A stretch of 64,000 nt of DNA from Polyangiaceae bacterium (GTDB lineage Bacteria; Myxococcota_A; Polyangia; Polyangiales; Polyangiaceae). Below are positions 35,840 to 44,652 of this stretch, one piece after another (positions within the stretch are counted from its first letter, which is position 1; each line of letters opens with the position of its first letter). The stretch is from positions 56,893-120,892 of the forward strand of contig CANJMI010000017.1 of assembly GCA_947475525.1 (NCBI GenBank), given 5' to 3'. Below the pieces are notes generated by a model. That model did no database searches, was not told the DNA's origin, and saw only the letters and a list, made by a program, of their open reading frames with translations. Both the position numbers and the translations under genes were made by a program.

Positions 35840-37285
35840 TCAGCGTAAGAACCAGTAGTAGCCGAGCACCATTGCTCCTGCGAGCACCGCCCACATCCAG
35901 GTGCGTGAGGCCTCGCGTTGCGGCTCCCCTGGCATCATGCGGCGGTCATGCAGCAGTTGGTCCCAGTCGATGTCGCCGTCGACTTCGAATTCTCCGTGCA
36001 CCTCGATCGATGGCGCCTCGTCGTAGGCGGATGTGCGAGGGCCCGCGTTCGACTCGTCGTCGTCGGAGGTCGAATTGGGGATGGGGTACTTTTGGTACTT
36101 CAGCGCAGCGGTCGCGTCGTCGTCGCACTCTGCGAGCCCCTCGCCGTCGAAGCGAACCGTGATCACCGTGATGTTGTCGTGGCCGCCCGCGAGGTTTCCC
36201 TCTTCAAGCAGCACCCGGCAAGCGGCGGCTGGATCGGGGTTGGTGCGCAGCAAGTCACGAATTTCGGGATCGCGGAGCATTCCACTCAGGCCATCGGAGC
36301 ACATCATCAGGACATCGCCTCGACGTAGCTCGACGTACGTCAGATCGACCTGCACCGAATCGGCTGTGCCTAGCGCCTGCAGGATGATGTTGCTGTGCTC
36401 GAAGTTCTCCGCTTCCTCTTCGGTCAGCTGCCCGGCTTCAATCAGCTGGTTTACGAGCGATTGGTCGCGCGTGACCTGAACGAGGCGTGAGTTGCGGTAG
36501 ATGTAAGCTCGACTGTCACCGACTTGTCCGAGCAAAAGGTGGTCATCGACAAGCGCTGCGACCGTTGCGGTCGTGCCCATGCCGCGGCACGAGCGGTTCG
36601 CCATGGCATGGCCGAGAATGCTCGACCCCGCCTCCTCGAGTGACTTGACGACGTCGAGTGCGAGGCGGTCACGGTCGCCGTGCCCTTCGGCCTTGCGCAT
36701 ATGCTCAAAGATGATGTCCGTCGCCATCTGGCTCGCGACTTCACCGGCTGCAGCCCCACCCATGCCGTCGCAAACGGCGAGCAAAATCCCGCCATTGTCG
36801 AGCTTCCACTCTTGGGTCTCGCTGGCATCCAGGCCACGCGTCGCCTTGCCGAGGTCGGCGATGAGGAAGTTGTCCTCGTTGTGTTCGCGAATCTGACCGA
36901 CGTCGGTTTGTCCAAAGATATGCGCGACAATCGGAAGCCGCGCGGCGACGGGCTTGGGCTCCTCAGTGGCCTCCAAGTCGTCGTCATCCCCGGTCGTTTT
37001 CTCCTGTGCGGAAGGCTCGTCGGGAGCCGTGCCTACCGCCGCGTCGATCGCTGGCTCGAGTGGGCCCGCTGCAGTGGTTTCCTCGGTCGCGTTGAGTGGC
37101 GGAGCGTCTCCACCCGTCGATCCACCCGTCGATTTTGAAGACGGCACCGTGGGTCCACCCCAGTCCAATTCGTCGTCGCTAGCTGAAGAGCTAGCAGCAC
37201 GATGTCCGTTCGTGGACGCATCCGTGGCGCCTCCGTCATTGACGGCGGGTGCTTCTGGGCGCGGAGCGGCAGGCGTACCGCTCAT
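35840..37285 (-). CDS. PP2C-family protein phosphatase, membrane-anchored
   Basis: A 481-aa Ser/Thr phosphatase. A disordered N-terminus (1-115) precedes the PP2C domain (about 118-380), which has all metal-binding motifs: EHNEDN (134-139), VCDGMGG (171-177), GQVGDSRAY, CSDGLSGM and GGHDNITVITV. A C-terminal linker leads to one membrane helix (about 461-478), anchoring it with the catalytic domain in the cytoplasm. The preceding gene encodes two FHA domains that read phospho-Thr, so the pair likely reverses and reads kinase signalling. Confidence 0.92.
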   Translation of the reverse strand: MSGTPAAPRPEAPAVNDGGATDASTNGHRAASSSASDDELDWGGPTVPSSKSTGGSTGGDAPPLNATEETTAAGPLEPAIDAAVGTAPDEPSAQEKTTGDDDDLEATEEPKPVAARLPIVAHIFGQTDVGQIREHNEDNFLIADLGKATRGLDASETQEWKLDNGGILLAVCDGMGGAAAGEVASQMATDIIFEHMRKAEGHGDRDRLALDVVKSLEEAGSSILGHAMANRSCRGMGTTATVAALVDDHLLLGQVGDSRAYIYRNSRLVQVTRDQSLVNQLIEAGQLTEEEAENFEHSNIILQALGTADSVQVDLTYVELRRGDVLMMCSDGLSGMLRDPEIRDLLRTNPDPAAACRVLLEEGNLAGGHDNITVITVRFDGEGLAECDDDATAALKYQKYPIPNSTSDDDESNAGPRTSAYDEAPSIEVHGEFEVDGDIDWDQLLHDRRMMPGEPQREASRTWMWAVLAGAMVLGYYWFLR

Positions 37286-37313
37286 CCCGTTGGCTCAACG
37301 TCGAGGGGGCCGG

Positions 37314-38612
37314 TCACCGGTTCCCCGTCTGGATTGGGGTCAAATCGACGCGGAACAAGTGCTGGCCGAGCCGAATGAAGTCGCCGTTTTCGAGACGAAC
37401 GTCGTCTTGAATCGCGAGGTATGTCCCGTTCGAGGAGCTCAGGTCCGACAGCATGTACTTCTCGCTCGCCTGATTCCAGGTGACCATCGCGTGGCGGCGC
37501 GACATGAACGGATCGCCTGTAAACACGATGTCGCCCATCTCTCGGCCGATCGTCGTCTCGTCGCTGACGAGGTGGTAGACGTCACGGGCGATCCCTTCCA
37601 CCGTGCGCTGCGACAGGCGCGCGCGCCGTGCGGTCGCGGGTGAGCCAAACAGCAAAACACCGTTTTCGACCGCGTGACCGAGTCCCCTCTCCGCGTGAGC
37701 CACTGCGTCGAACTGTAACACTTCGAGGCCGAGAAGAATCAAGTCCCCATCGTGCAGCGGGGCGGGTTTGCGCAATCGCCGATAGATTCCGTTGAGCGAG
37801 TCGAGGTCACGCAGGTACCAGGCATCGTCTTGACGGAAAAGGCGCGCGTGTCGTGGCGAGAGGTAGCGGTCCTCCTCGAGGATGATGTCGCCTTCGGAAC
37901 TGCCGATGTCCATTTGGCGTCCGCGCAGCTCGAGCGTCGTTCCCTCGGAGCCGTCTTCGACAATGACGACGAGTCGCCCAGTGACCTCCTCGGTTGCTTG
38001 CCGCGGAGCGGGCCTTCCAGCGGTACTCTCGGGCTTTGGCTCTGGCGCCACCTCGGGCTTTGGCTTGGCCTGGGATTTCGCCGCCGGCAAAGCCGAACGC
38101 GACGAGGTTTCACCCGAGGCGGCGGGCACATCGGCAGCAGCGGCAGCGGCGGCAGCGGCAGGCACAGCAGCGGCAGGCACAGCGCCGCTTAGAGGTGCGC
38201 GGCGACTGCGCATCATCGCGCCTGCGAGCGCTGCCGGAACGACGTCACGCTTGCGCGGCAGCACCGAACCGCATCCGACGCAGAACCGGTAGTCCCGCGG
38301 ACTGAGCACGTTGCATTGCTCACAGCGAATTCGGTCGTCGGTCGCGGGCGCAAGGGCCTCTGGCTCCGCGGCTTCGGGGGCCTCGGCTTTGCTCTCGCGC
38401 GCCCTTCCGAGCGTCAATGGCGGTGCGGATGGCCGCACGGTGCGCGAGGGCGGAGGCTCATCCTCCGGCACGGGCTCGTTGACCTCACTCGTTGGCTTGG
38501 TCTCTTCCGTCACCGTCGGGAGTGGAAGGGCCTTGCCAAGCCGATCCCCACACGTGCGACAAAAGGTCAGCTTGCCTTCGTTGGTGGCACCGCAGTTTTC
38601 GCAAACGAGCAC
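37314..38612 (-). CDS. Zinc-ribbon and double-FHA domain protein
   Basis: A 432-aa cytoplasmic adaptor. Zinc ribbon 1 has Cys4, Cys7, Cys18 and Cys21; ribbon 2 has Cys97, Cys100, Cys111 and Cys114. An Ala/Pro-rich linker follows, then FHA1 (about 210-300, SPRHARLFRQDDAWYLRDLDSLNG) and FHA2 (about 335-425, SRRHAMVTW...DLSSSNGTYL). FHA domains bind phosphothreonine. The start is GTG 38612. It lies 28 bases before the PP2C gene on the same strand, so co-transcription is likely. Confidence 0.9.
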   Translation of the reverse strand: MLVCENCGATNEGKLTFCRTCGDRLGKALPLPTVTEETKPTSEVNEPVPEDEPPPSRTVRPSAPPLTLGRARESKAEAPEAAEPEALAPATDDRIRCEQCNVLSPRDYRFCVGCGSVLPRKRDVVPAALAGAMMRSRRAPLSGAVPAAAVPAAAAAAAAADVPAASGETSSRSALPAAKSQAKPKPEVAPEPKPESTAGRPAPRQATEEVTGRLVVIVEDGSEGTTLELRGRQMDIGSSEGDIILEEDRYLSPRHARLFRQDDAWYLRDLDSLNGIYRRLRKPAPLHDGDLILLGLEVLQFDAVAHAERGLGHAVENGVLLFGSPATARRARLSQRTVEGIARDVYHLVSDETTIGREMGDIVFTGDPFMSRRHAMVTWNQASEKYMLSDLSSSNGTYLAIQDDVRLENGDFIRLGQHLFRVDLTPIQTGNR

Positions 38613-38723
38613 GGGGAGAGGGGAGCAAGGCGCGGCTTGTGAGTCAAGCGAGAACGCCTCGACGACGCGAGCTAACGGTGGGTGCGGCTGTTCGTCCTCC
38701 GCGGTCGTGGAGCTCCGCCGTCC

Positions 38724-39407
38724 TCAGCGCCCAGAGACTTCGTGGCGAATCTCGAGCTGAAATTCGAGGGTCGCATAGTGCGCGAGTCCGAGTGCGCGGT
38801 CGTAGCCAGCCGTATCGGTAAAGCCGGCAAAAAGCATGGGTTGGTAACGCGTCGCCACGCCGATGACCGCGAGACGGGACAACTGCAGCTCGACCCCGAG
38901 CCCGGCAAACGCGGTTACTCCGCCTGTCTCCGCGCCGAGCTCGTTGCCGTAAGCCACGGCTCCCCCTCCCCACGTTGCGTAAGGCACCGAGCGGTAGCCC
39001 ATGTCGAGCATGTAACGCATCTCCACGCGCAGCTGCTGCAGCGTCGCGAGCCGATACAGATTCGAGGAGTCCATGCGCGAAATTTGGTAGGCGCCACCGA
39101 GGTACCAGGGACCGGCCCACCGGAAGCCGCCGCGCAGTGCGAGTCCGCCGCCGCCACCAAGAATGCACGGTGCGGACGACGAGCAGAGGGAGCCGGGGTG
39201 GATGCGCGCGTCTGCGGTCAACGCGACTCCATAGCTCGCATACTCGACGTAGAGCGGCGGAGGCTTCGCGGCGCGAACGACGGCACGCGGGCGAGCGGGT
39301 TTCGCCATCGTCGCATCCGCCCCCGCCGCTGCGGAGGCAAGCAGGGCGGTGGCCAACGCGATGCAAGAGGTCATCGTCTGGCGCAGCATGGTCGCGTCTT
39401 TCAGCAT
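38724..39407 (-). CDS. Outer-membrane beta-barrel-like exported protein
   Basis: A 227-aa exported protein: signal peptide (MTSCIALATALLASAAAGADA) and about eight amphipathic strands with Gly/aromatic alternation (GGFRWAGPWYLGGAYQ, TWGGGAVAYGNELG, LEFQLEIRHEV), typical of small outer-membrane barrels. ATG 39407 has GGGGA seven bases upstream; ATG 39389 is an alternative that also gives a signal peptide. No specific family is recognised. Confidence 0.62.
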   Translation of the reverse strand: MLKDATMLRQTMTSCIALATALLASAAAGADATMAKPARPRAVVRAAKPPPLYVEYASYGVALTADARIHPGSLCSSSAPCILGGGGGLALRGGFRWAGPWYLGGAYQISRMDSSNLYRLATLQQLRVEMRYMLDMGYRSVPYATWGGGAVAYGNELGAETGGVTAFAGLGVELQLSRLAVIGVATRYQPMLFAGFTDTAGYDRALGLAHYATLEFQLEIRHEVSGR

Positions 39408-39552
39408 ACGCGCATCCCCATGTTTACGGGCATTCGCCATCGAACGTCGTTCGACTCGAAACAGGTGCTTGACGACGGGAGGCGCGCTCCGTATCGAGGA
39501 GGCGTCTCGGGGGTCACTCAGGGTTGTGACCACCGACCATCGAGTCAACATC

Positions 39553-39966
39553 ATGGAGATCTTTCTCGACAAGCGCGCCGTGAAGGCGATCCGACTTTCG
39601 GCTGCGGATGCCATCGAAGAGGGCGATACCGAAGCGTTGAAAGAGGACATCCTCGAGGTATTCCCGGAAGAGCAGATCGAGGGCCTCGAGCAGATGCTGG
39701 GCGGCGCCGATTTCGGCGAGCTCATCGACGAGATCCTCGACGAGTGGAGCGGTGACGACGTCGACGAGCTCTTCGACCTGCTCGAGACGCAGCTCGGGGA
39801 TCACGGCATCGACCTCAAGTACCAAGCTGCGGCCGGCAAGGGCGCTGCTGCGGCGGAGGAAGAGGACGACGAAGAAGAGGAAGAGGAAGAGGACGACGAG
39901 GAGGACGAGGAAGAAGAACTCGACTTCGACGAGTCCGAGGAAGCGGCCGACGAAGAGGAAGCCTGA
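39553..39966 (+). CDS. Small helical protein with acidic C-terminus, unknown function
   Basis: A 137-aa protein. Residues 1-85 look like a folded helical domain (DKRAVKAIRLSAADAIEEGD, EDILEVFPEEQIEGLEQML, DDVDELFDLLETQLGDHGID). Residues about 97-137 are almost pure Glu/Asp. ATG 39553 is preferred; a GTG further upstream is possible. It is divergent from the barrel protein. No family is recognised. The acidic tail resembles that of ScpB in composition but not in sequence. Confidence 0.65.
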   Translation: MEIFLDKRAVKAIRLSAADAIEEGDTEALKEDILEVFPEEQIEGLEQMLGGADFGELIDEILDEWSGDDVDELFDLLETQLGDHGIDLKYQAAAGKGAAAAEEEDDEEEEEEEDDEEDEEEELDFDESEEAADEEEA

Positions 39967-40215
39967 GTTCCTCGCGTTGTGCGGTTCGCTTCTTTTCACC
40001 TGACGGCGGCTCGTCAGTGTGGCTTATCGGCTGACGTAAACGGCCACGTTTGGTTGCTCGCCTGACGCGCTGTCGTCGTGCGCCTTCCGTGGTCGCTGAG
40101 TGCTGCACGGACGCGGTGACTCGTTTCCCCAGCGCCCTGGATCGAGCATGCACCACATGACGGTTGCGTCAGCGAAAAACGCCCGTATTTTGCTGACGCG
40201 ATGCTCCCTACGGAG
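39967..40215 (+). promoter_or_regulatory. CTGACG/CGTCAG half-site array upstream of the sigma-54 promoter
   Basis: Six CTGACG or CGTCAG hexamers occur in about 200 bases: 40000, 40012 (reverse), 40031, 40062, 40167 (reverse) and 40193. Two pairs form inverted repeats: 40000/40012 with a six-base spacer, and TGCGTCAGC/GCTGACGCG at 40165-40200. This is far above chance and fits the upstream binding sites of a sigma-54 enhancer-binding protein. No gene is seen in this stretch. Confidence 0.6.
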
Positions 40216-40231
40216 TGGCACGCCCCTTGCG
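40216..40231 (+). promoter_or_regulatory. Sigma-54 (RpoN) -24/-12 promoter
   Basis: TGGCACGCCCCTTGCG matches the consensus TGGCACG-N4-TTGCW, with the invariant GG (40217-40218) and GC (40229-40230) exactly ten bases apart. The predicted start is near 40242, about 93 bases before the first gene of the VgrG island. Sigma-54 control of T6SS genes is known in other bacteria. Confidence 0.72.
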
Positions 40232-40334
40232 ACTAGAGGCACCAGTTAGGTCGGGTGGCCGGTTTGTGCTCCAACGAGAGTGAGCGCCGCCGGGATACCC
40301 GGCACGAGTGGTGTTACCGTCTGGAGTTAACGTC

Positions 40335-40850
40335 GTGACGAAGCCGGACCAACCCAAGGTATTCGCAACCACATTCTGCATCCTCGCCATCGCCTGCGCG
40401 GCGGCGGGATGCGCGGCCGCCGGTAGCGGGGGGACCACCTCGTCGATCGGAGCCGGCGAGGGCGGAGGTGGTCACGATGCCCTTGAGACCAACGGTCCTT
40501 CGAGTAGTGCGAGCGTTTCGTCGTCCGCATCGACGAGCAATGCGTCTTCCGGCATGGCGTCATCGTCGGCATCTGGCGGTGCATCGACGGCGTCGGCATC
40601 GAGCAGCACCGGTGGAGGCGACGGTTCGAACTGCTCCATCATGTCGTCGAACCAGTCTTGCTCCGATTGCCTCGAGGCTTCCTGCTGCAAAGTGGTCCAC
40701 GCTTGCATCGACGCCGACCTGCTCGGCTGCACCGAATGCCTTGATTGTTTCCTCTCTGGCAACGGCGCGGCTTGCTGCGACGAGAGCGTCGGGAAAAATG
40801 GCTGGCTCGAAGAGTGTGTCGCCTTCAACTGCGAACAGGAGTGCGGCTGA
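40335..40850 (+). CDS. Ser-rich, Cys-rich lipoprotein (first gene of VgrG island)
   Basis: A 171-aa exported protein: hydrophobic signal ending in Cys (ACAAAGCAAAG), a long Ser/Ala/Gly linker (about 30-95), and a compact C-terminal domain with about 16 Cys (SDCLEASCCKVVHACID, CTECLDCFLSGNGAACC). This linker-plus-Cys-domain layout is common in myxobacterial surface lipoproteins. The start GTG 40335 has GGAG eight bases upstream. It is the first gene after the sigma-54 promoter and is followed by a T6SS-linked gene and VgrG, so it may be an effector, an immunity protein or a surface factor; none is proven. Confidence 0.7.
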   Translation: MTKPDQPKVFATTFCILAIACAAAGCAAAGSGGTTSSIGAGEGGGGHDALETNGPSSSASVSSSASTSNASSGMASSSASGGASTASASSSTGGGDGSNCSIMSSNQSCSDCLEASCCKVVHACIDADLLGCTECLDCFLSGNGAACCDESVGKNGWLEECVAFNCEQECG

Positions 40851-40853
40851 GCA

Positions 40854-42134
40854 ATGACGAAGCGCAGCGCCGACGTCGGTGTCCCGCCTTTGCCGCCTCG
40901 CCGCGCGCCGATGGTCACAATCGAGCTCGACCGCTCCGACCCGCCCGAAGAGACCGGCGCGTTTTCGCTCGCCGAAGGCAACCCATCCGGCGAGCACTCG
41001 CTGCCGTTCCGCCCGTCGCGCCCACCGACCCCGAGTGGTTCGATGAGCGTCGCAGTTGTTGCGCCTGAAGCACCCGAAGACGGGGCGAGCTTGCCTTCCA
41101 GTTCGAAGCCGCCGTCGAATCCGGGCGCGAGTCCTTGGGCGGTTCCGCGTCCTGCCGGAAGCACGTCGGCCAACGTCGCTCCGCGCGCGGTTCTCGACAC
41201 GCCGGCCGCAGCGGCGTTGCGCTTAAGTCGCCGGGAAGTCGCGCTGCCACCCGCGTCGGACGAGGTGCCACCGCCCCCTTTGCTCTCGAATGATGCGGCG
41301 TCTTCACGCGCGGAGGGGTACCGCGAGTCTGGCCTCACCGGCGGGCCGCTGACGAGGCACGGGCTTGAATTCATCGGGTGCCGACAAGAGTTTCTTCCGC
41401 GGATTGCAGGCGTTTGGCGGACCCTCGCGGACGCGCCTTCACAGCCCTCCGCGACCGACCAACTCCGTGCGGCGTTCGAGCCTCCTTCGGCACAGCCTTC
41501 GCCTGCGCATGCCAAAAACTGGTCGTTGCGTGTGATGGCGCGTGGCACCTGCTCCACGGCTTCGGAGCTGCGCGGATTGTCGCGTCGTTCGCTGCAGAGC
41601 CATGCGGATGCCGACCTTCCGCTATGCCTCCTGACGGGCGACCTCGACCTCGCTTTCGACGAGCTCGAGACCTTGAAGGCGACGATCGCCGCGGCCGCGG
41701 CGCACCTTGCCGAAGACGACGCTCTGGCCAAAGCGGTGGCATTGGCCCGCCCGCTCGTCGAAGACAAGACTCTGCAAGGCTCGCGCGAGGTCGCCCTTGC
41801 CTTTGCTGCCCGCATTCGCGCGGTGTGCGAGGAGAGCTCGGTCATCGACGATGGCGTCGTGGGCCAGCGGGTCCTTCGCGCTCTCGTCGAGAGTCGAGCG
41901 TATTCGCGTCGCACGTTGTTCGGCGCAAAGTGGGTTCGCTGCACGCTCGCGCGGGACGGCGTCGCCACCGTCGCGTACATCGCCGACAGCATGGCGTCAT
42001 TGCTGCCGCTCTACGCGACCTTCCCCGCCCGCATAATCGGGGAGATTCATCCACGGCAAGACCATTGTGAAGCGAGCGCTGAGGCGGTCTGCGTGGTGGC
42101 TCTAGGACGACTGATCGAAAAGGGTGATGAGTGA
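40854..42134 (+). CDS. Uncharacterised protein of the VgrG island
   Basis: A 426-aa protein not assigned to a family. Residues 1-160 are Pro/Ser-rich and disordered. The rest is a folded, largely helical domain (LETLKATIAAAAAHLAEDDALAKAVALARPLVEDK; VLRALVESRAYSRRTLFGAKWVRC) ending with ARIIGEIHPRQDHCEASAEAVCVVALGRLIEKG. It starts three bases after the lipoprotein stop, and its own stop overlaps the VgrG start, so it is translationally coupled to VgrG. An adaptor or effector-loading role is a reasonable guess only. Confidence 0.7.
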   Translation: MTKRSADVGVPPLPPRRAPMVTIELDRSDPPEETGAFSLAEGNPSGEHSLPFRPSRPPTPSGSMSVAVVAPEAPEDGASLPSSSKPPSNPGASPWAVPRPAGSTSANVAPRAVLDTPAAAALRLSRREVALPPASDEVPPPPLLSNDAASSRAEGYRESGLTGGPLTRHGLEFIGCRQEFLPRIAGVWRTLADAPSQPSATDQLRAAFEPPSAQPSPAHAKNWSLRVMARGTCSTASELRGLSRRSLQSHADADLPLCLLTGDLDLAFDELETLKATIAAAAAHLAEDDALAKAVALARPLVEDKTLQGSREVALAFAARIRAVCEESSVIDDGVVGQRVLRALVESRAYSRRTLFGAKWVRCTLARDGVATVAYIADSMASLLPLYATFPARIIGEIHPRQDHCEASAEAVCVVALGRLIEKGDE

Positions 42135-44620
42135 TGGACCTCTTGAAGCTTACGTTTTCGAACGGAGAATTGTTGTCGGTTCGCGAGTTCCGAATCCGGG
42201 AGGACATCTCTCGACCGTTCGAGATCGCGGTCGTCGCCTGCGCGGCGAACCCCGATATCGACTTCGAGGCGCTGATCGGCGAACGCGCTGAGTTTCAACT
42301 GCACAGCCCGGCGAAGGAGGCGTTCGTGCCAGCGCGCCGCTGGACGGGGGTTTGCGTTGCCTGCGAGCAGCTGAAGGCCGAGCCAGGAGGCCTCTCGACT
42401 TACGAGCTCACCGTTGCGCCGACGTTGTGGTTGCTTCAGCATCGCCGCAACTACCGGCTCTTCCAGCATCTCTCGGTCGTCGACATCGCGACGACAATTT
42501 TTCAAGAATGGAAGATTGAACACTTCTTCCGCCTCGAGGCTTCGAAGTACCCGAACCTCGAGCTGCGAACGCAATACGACGAATCGGACTTCGCGTTTTT
42601 GAGTCGTCTCCTCGAAGAAGCAGGAATTTCCTTCTACTTTGTCGAAGACGCCGAGCGTGGCAGCGTGGTCGTGCTCGACGATGCGCCACACACTGTCGAC
42701 CCACGTGCGCCGCTGATGTTCGCGGACGCGGTCGAGCCCGCGAAGGCGCTCGGCGTCGAGTACTGCACTGAGGTGCGGTCGCGGCGTGAGCTCAAGCCGG
42801 GCCGTGTCGTCTTGCGCGATCACGATTTCCGCAATCCACGCTTCGAGCTCTTCGGCAGCGCGGGCTCACGTGCCGCGACGAACCAAGCGGGCGTGGAGCA
42901 ACTGCTCGAGCAATACCACTACGTGCCGGGGCGATTCCTCACCGAGGGCCACGCGCTCGACGAGACGCCTTCCGCCGACGATCTTGGTGTCGCACGCTCC
43001 CATGGTGCGACCGGCGCATCGATCGCCGAACGCATCCTTGAGGGAACGCGCGTGCGCAGCCGTCGCCTCCAGTTCGCGACGAACGCGTACGCGGTGGCGC
43101 CCGGCACGACCCTCACGATAGAGGGGCATCCGCGCACCGAGTTGCAGCCGACTACCCGCCTCCTGATGACGTCGCTCGAGATCGCCGGGGTCGTGGATAA
43201 AGAGTGGACCGCGGTCGCCGAGGCCGTCTTCTGCGACGTCGCTTATCGGCCGGCGTTCGTGACTCCGAAGCCGCGCATCAACGGGGTTCAGAGCGCCGCT
43301 GTCGTAGGACCCGAGGAGGAGGTCGTCTACACCGACGAGTTCGGTCGTGTGCGCGTTCAATTTCCGTGGGACCGCGGTGGCCGCTTCAATCCCTTCAGCT
43401 CGTGCTGGATGCGCGTAAGCCAAGCGTGGGCGGGTCCGGGCTACGGTCTGTTCAACTTGCCGCGCGTCGGGCACGAGGTCCTCGTGGCGTTCGTCGACGG
43501 CGATCCGGATTGCCCGATCATCACAGGCAACGTGTTCAATGGTGCGCAGCGCGTGCCGTATCCCCTTCCTGGCAGCAAGATGATGAGCGGTTGGAAGAGT
43601 GACTCCAACTCGAACATCATCCTCTTCGACGACACACCGGGCGATGAGATGTTCTACACGCAAGCCGAGCGCAGCCGCCTCGACATCGTGAAGCGCAACG
43701 CCGCGGTCCTCACGGGCGGCAGCCGGACCGAGTGGTTTGGCAACGCTCACAAGACGCTGAGCTTGACCTCGACGACGCACGTCGCGATGGGCAACCAGAC
43801 CATGCTCGCGGGGATTTCGAACAAGCAGATCGCCCACATTTCATGGAAGGCAGAAGCGGGCCTCGGCGCGACGATCAAGAGCGGTCGCAAGATCGAGCAC
43901 GTCGTCGTCCCGGTGCTGCCGTTCATCACCTCGATGATGGACGTGAAGGAGGCCGAGGCGGCGATCCTGAAAAAATTGCCCGGCGGTAAAGCCCCCGATC
44001 TTCAGCAGGTGCTCCCGCCGCAAGCCGGGGGACCAAAGCCCGGCGCCGAGCCCGAGGCGAAGGCTCCGGTCGAAATGTCGGAGGCACAAATTCAGAAGGA
44101 ACTCGAGGCCGCGCTCTCGGTGGTCGGACTCGCGGTTGCGCAGTTCGAGCCCGACGAAGTCGAAGAAATGGCGGAGGCTCAGGGCATGAACCAAGCCTTC
44201 GATGCGATGCTCGACGGCATCCAAAAGAAGGGTGGCGATCAGGCCATCGCGGCGCTCCTAACTTCGAAGGATCTGATGCAGCAGCTGACGAAGCTGAAGC
44301 TCGCGAACGAGAACAACAAGGTGAAGAAGGGCGGGAACAACAATCAAGTCTCGCCACCTTCGGAAAAAGACGAAGCGAAGGAGATGCAGAAGAAGAAGCT
44401 CTTCCAGACGCTGCTTCTTACGATCGTCGAGGCGATTCTCCCGAAGACGAAGATCGAAATCAGCCATCAGAAGATCATCATCGAGACCAAGAAGGCGAAG
44501 ATCGAGATCGACAACGACAACATCAAACTCGAAGCGAAGGGTGACATCGAACTCAAGGCCGGAGGCAAAATCAGCCTCACGGGCAGCTCCATTGAGCTCA
44601 GCCCAAAGCCGATTTTTTGA
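42131..44620 (+). CDS. vgrG: T6SS spike protein VgrG with long C-terminal extension
   Basis: An 829-aa VgrG, the trimeric puncturing spike of the type VI secretion tail. The gp27-like base (residues 1-380; REFRIREDISRPFEIAVVA) and the gp5 OB-fold (EFGRVRVQFPWDRGG...CWMRVSQAWAGPGYG) are clear. After the core (about 575), a Pro/Gly/Lys-rich region (about 600-770) leads to a final beta-helix-like part (about 773-829, KIEISHQKIIIETKKAKIEI...ELKAGGKISLTGSSIEL). GTG 42131 or ATG 42134 is the start; both follow an AGGG element. No other tail genes are nearby. Confidence 0.93.
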   Translation: MMDLLKLTFSNGELLSVREFRIREDISRPFEIAVVACAANPDIDFEALIGERAEFQLHSPAKEAFVPARRWTGVCVACEQLKAEPGGLSTYELTVAPTLWLLQHRRNYRLFQHLSVVDIATTIFQEWKIEHFFRLEASKYPNLELRTQYDESDFAFLSRLLEEAGISFYFVEDAERGSVVVLDDAPHTVDPRAPLMFADAVEPAKALGVEYCTEVRSRRELKPGRVVLRDHDFRNPRFELFGSAGSRAATNQAGVEQLLEQYHYVPGRFLTEGHALDETPSADDLGVARSHGATGASIAERILEGTRVRSRRLQFATNAYAVAPGTTLTIEGHPRTELQPTTRLLMTSLEIAGVVDKEWTAVAEAVFCDVAYRPAFVTPKPRINGVQSAAVVGPEEEVVYTDEFGRVRVQFPWDRGGRFNPFSSCWMRVSQAWAGPGYGLFNLPRVGHEVLVAFVDGDPDCPIITGNVFNGAQRVPYPLPGSKMMSGWKSDSNSNIILFDDTPGDEMFYTQAERSRLDIVKRNAAVLTGGSRTEWFGNAHKTLSLTSTTHVAMGNQTMLAGISNKQIAHISWKAEAGLGATIKSGRKIEHVVVPVLPFITSMMDVKEAEAAILKKLPGGKAPDLQQVLPPQAGGPKPGAEPEAKAPVEMSEAQIQKELEAALSVVGLAVAQFEPDEVEEMAEAQGMNQAFDAMLDGIQKKGGDQAIAALLTSKDLMQQLTKLKLANENNKVKKGGNNNQVSPPSEKDEAKEMQKKKLFQTLLLTIVEAILPKTKIEISHQKIIIETKKAKIEIDNDNIKLEAKGDIELKAGGKISLTGSSIELSPKPIF

Positions 44621-44652
44621 GCCCGCATGACGGCGTCGGAAGGAGCCTCGCG

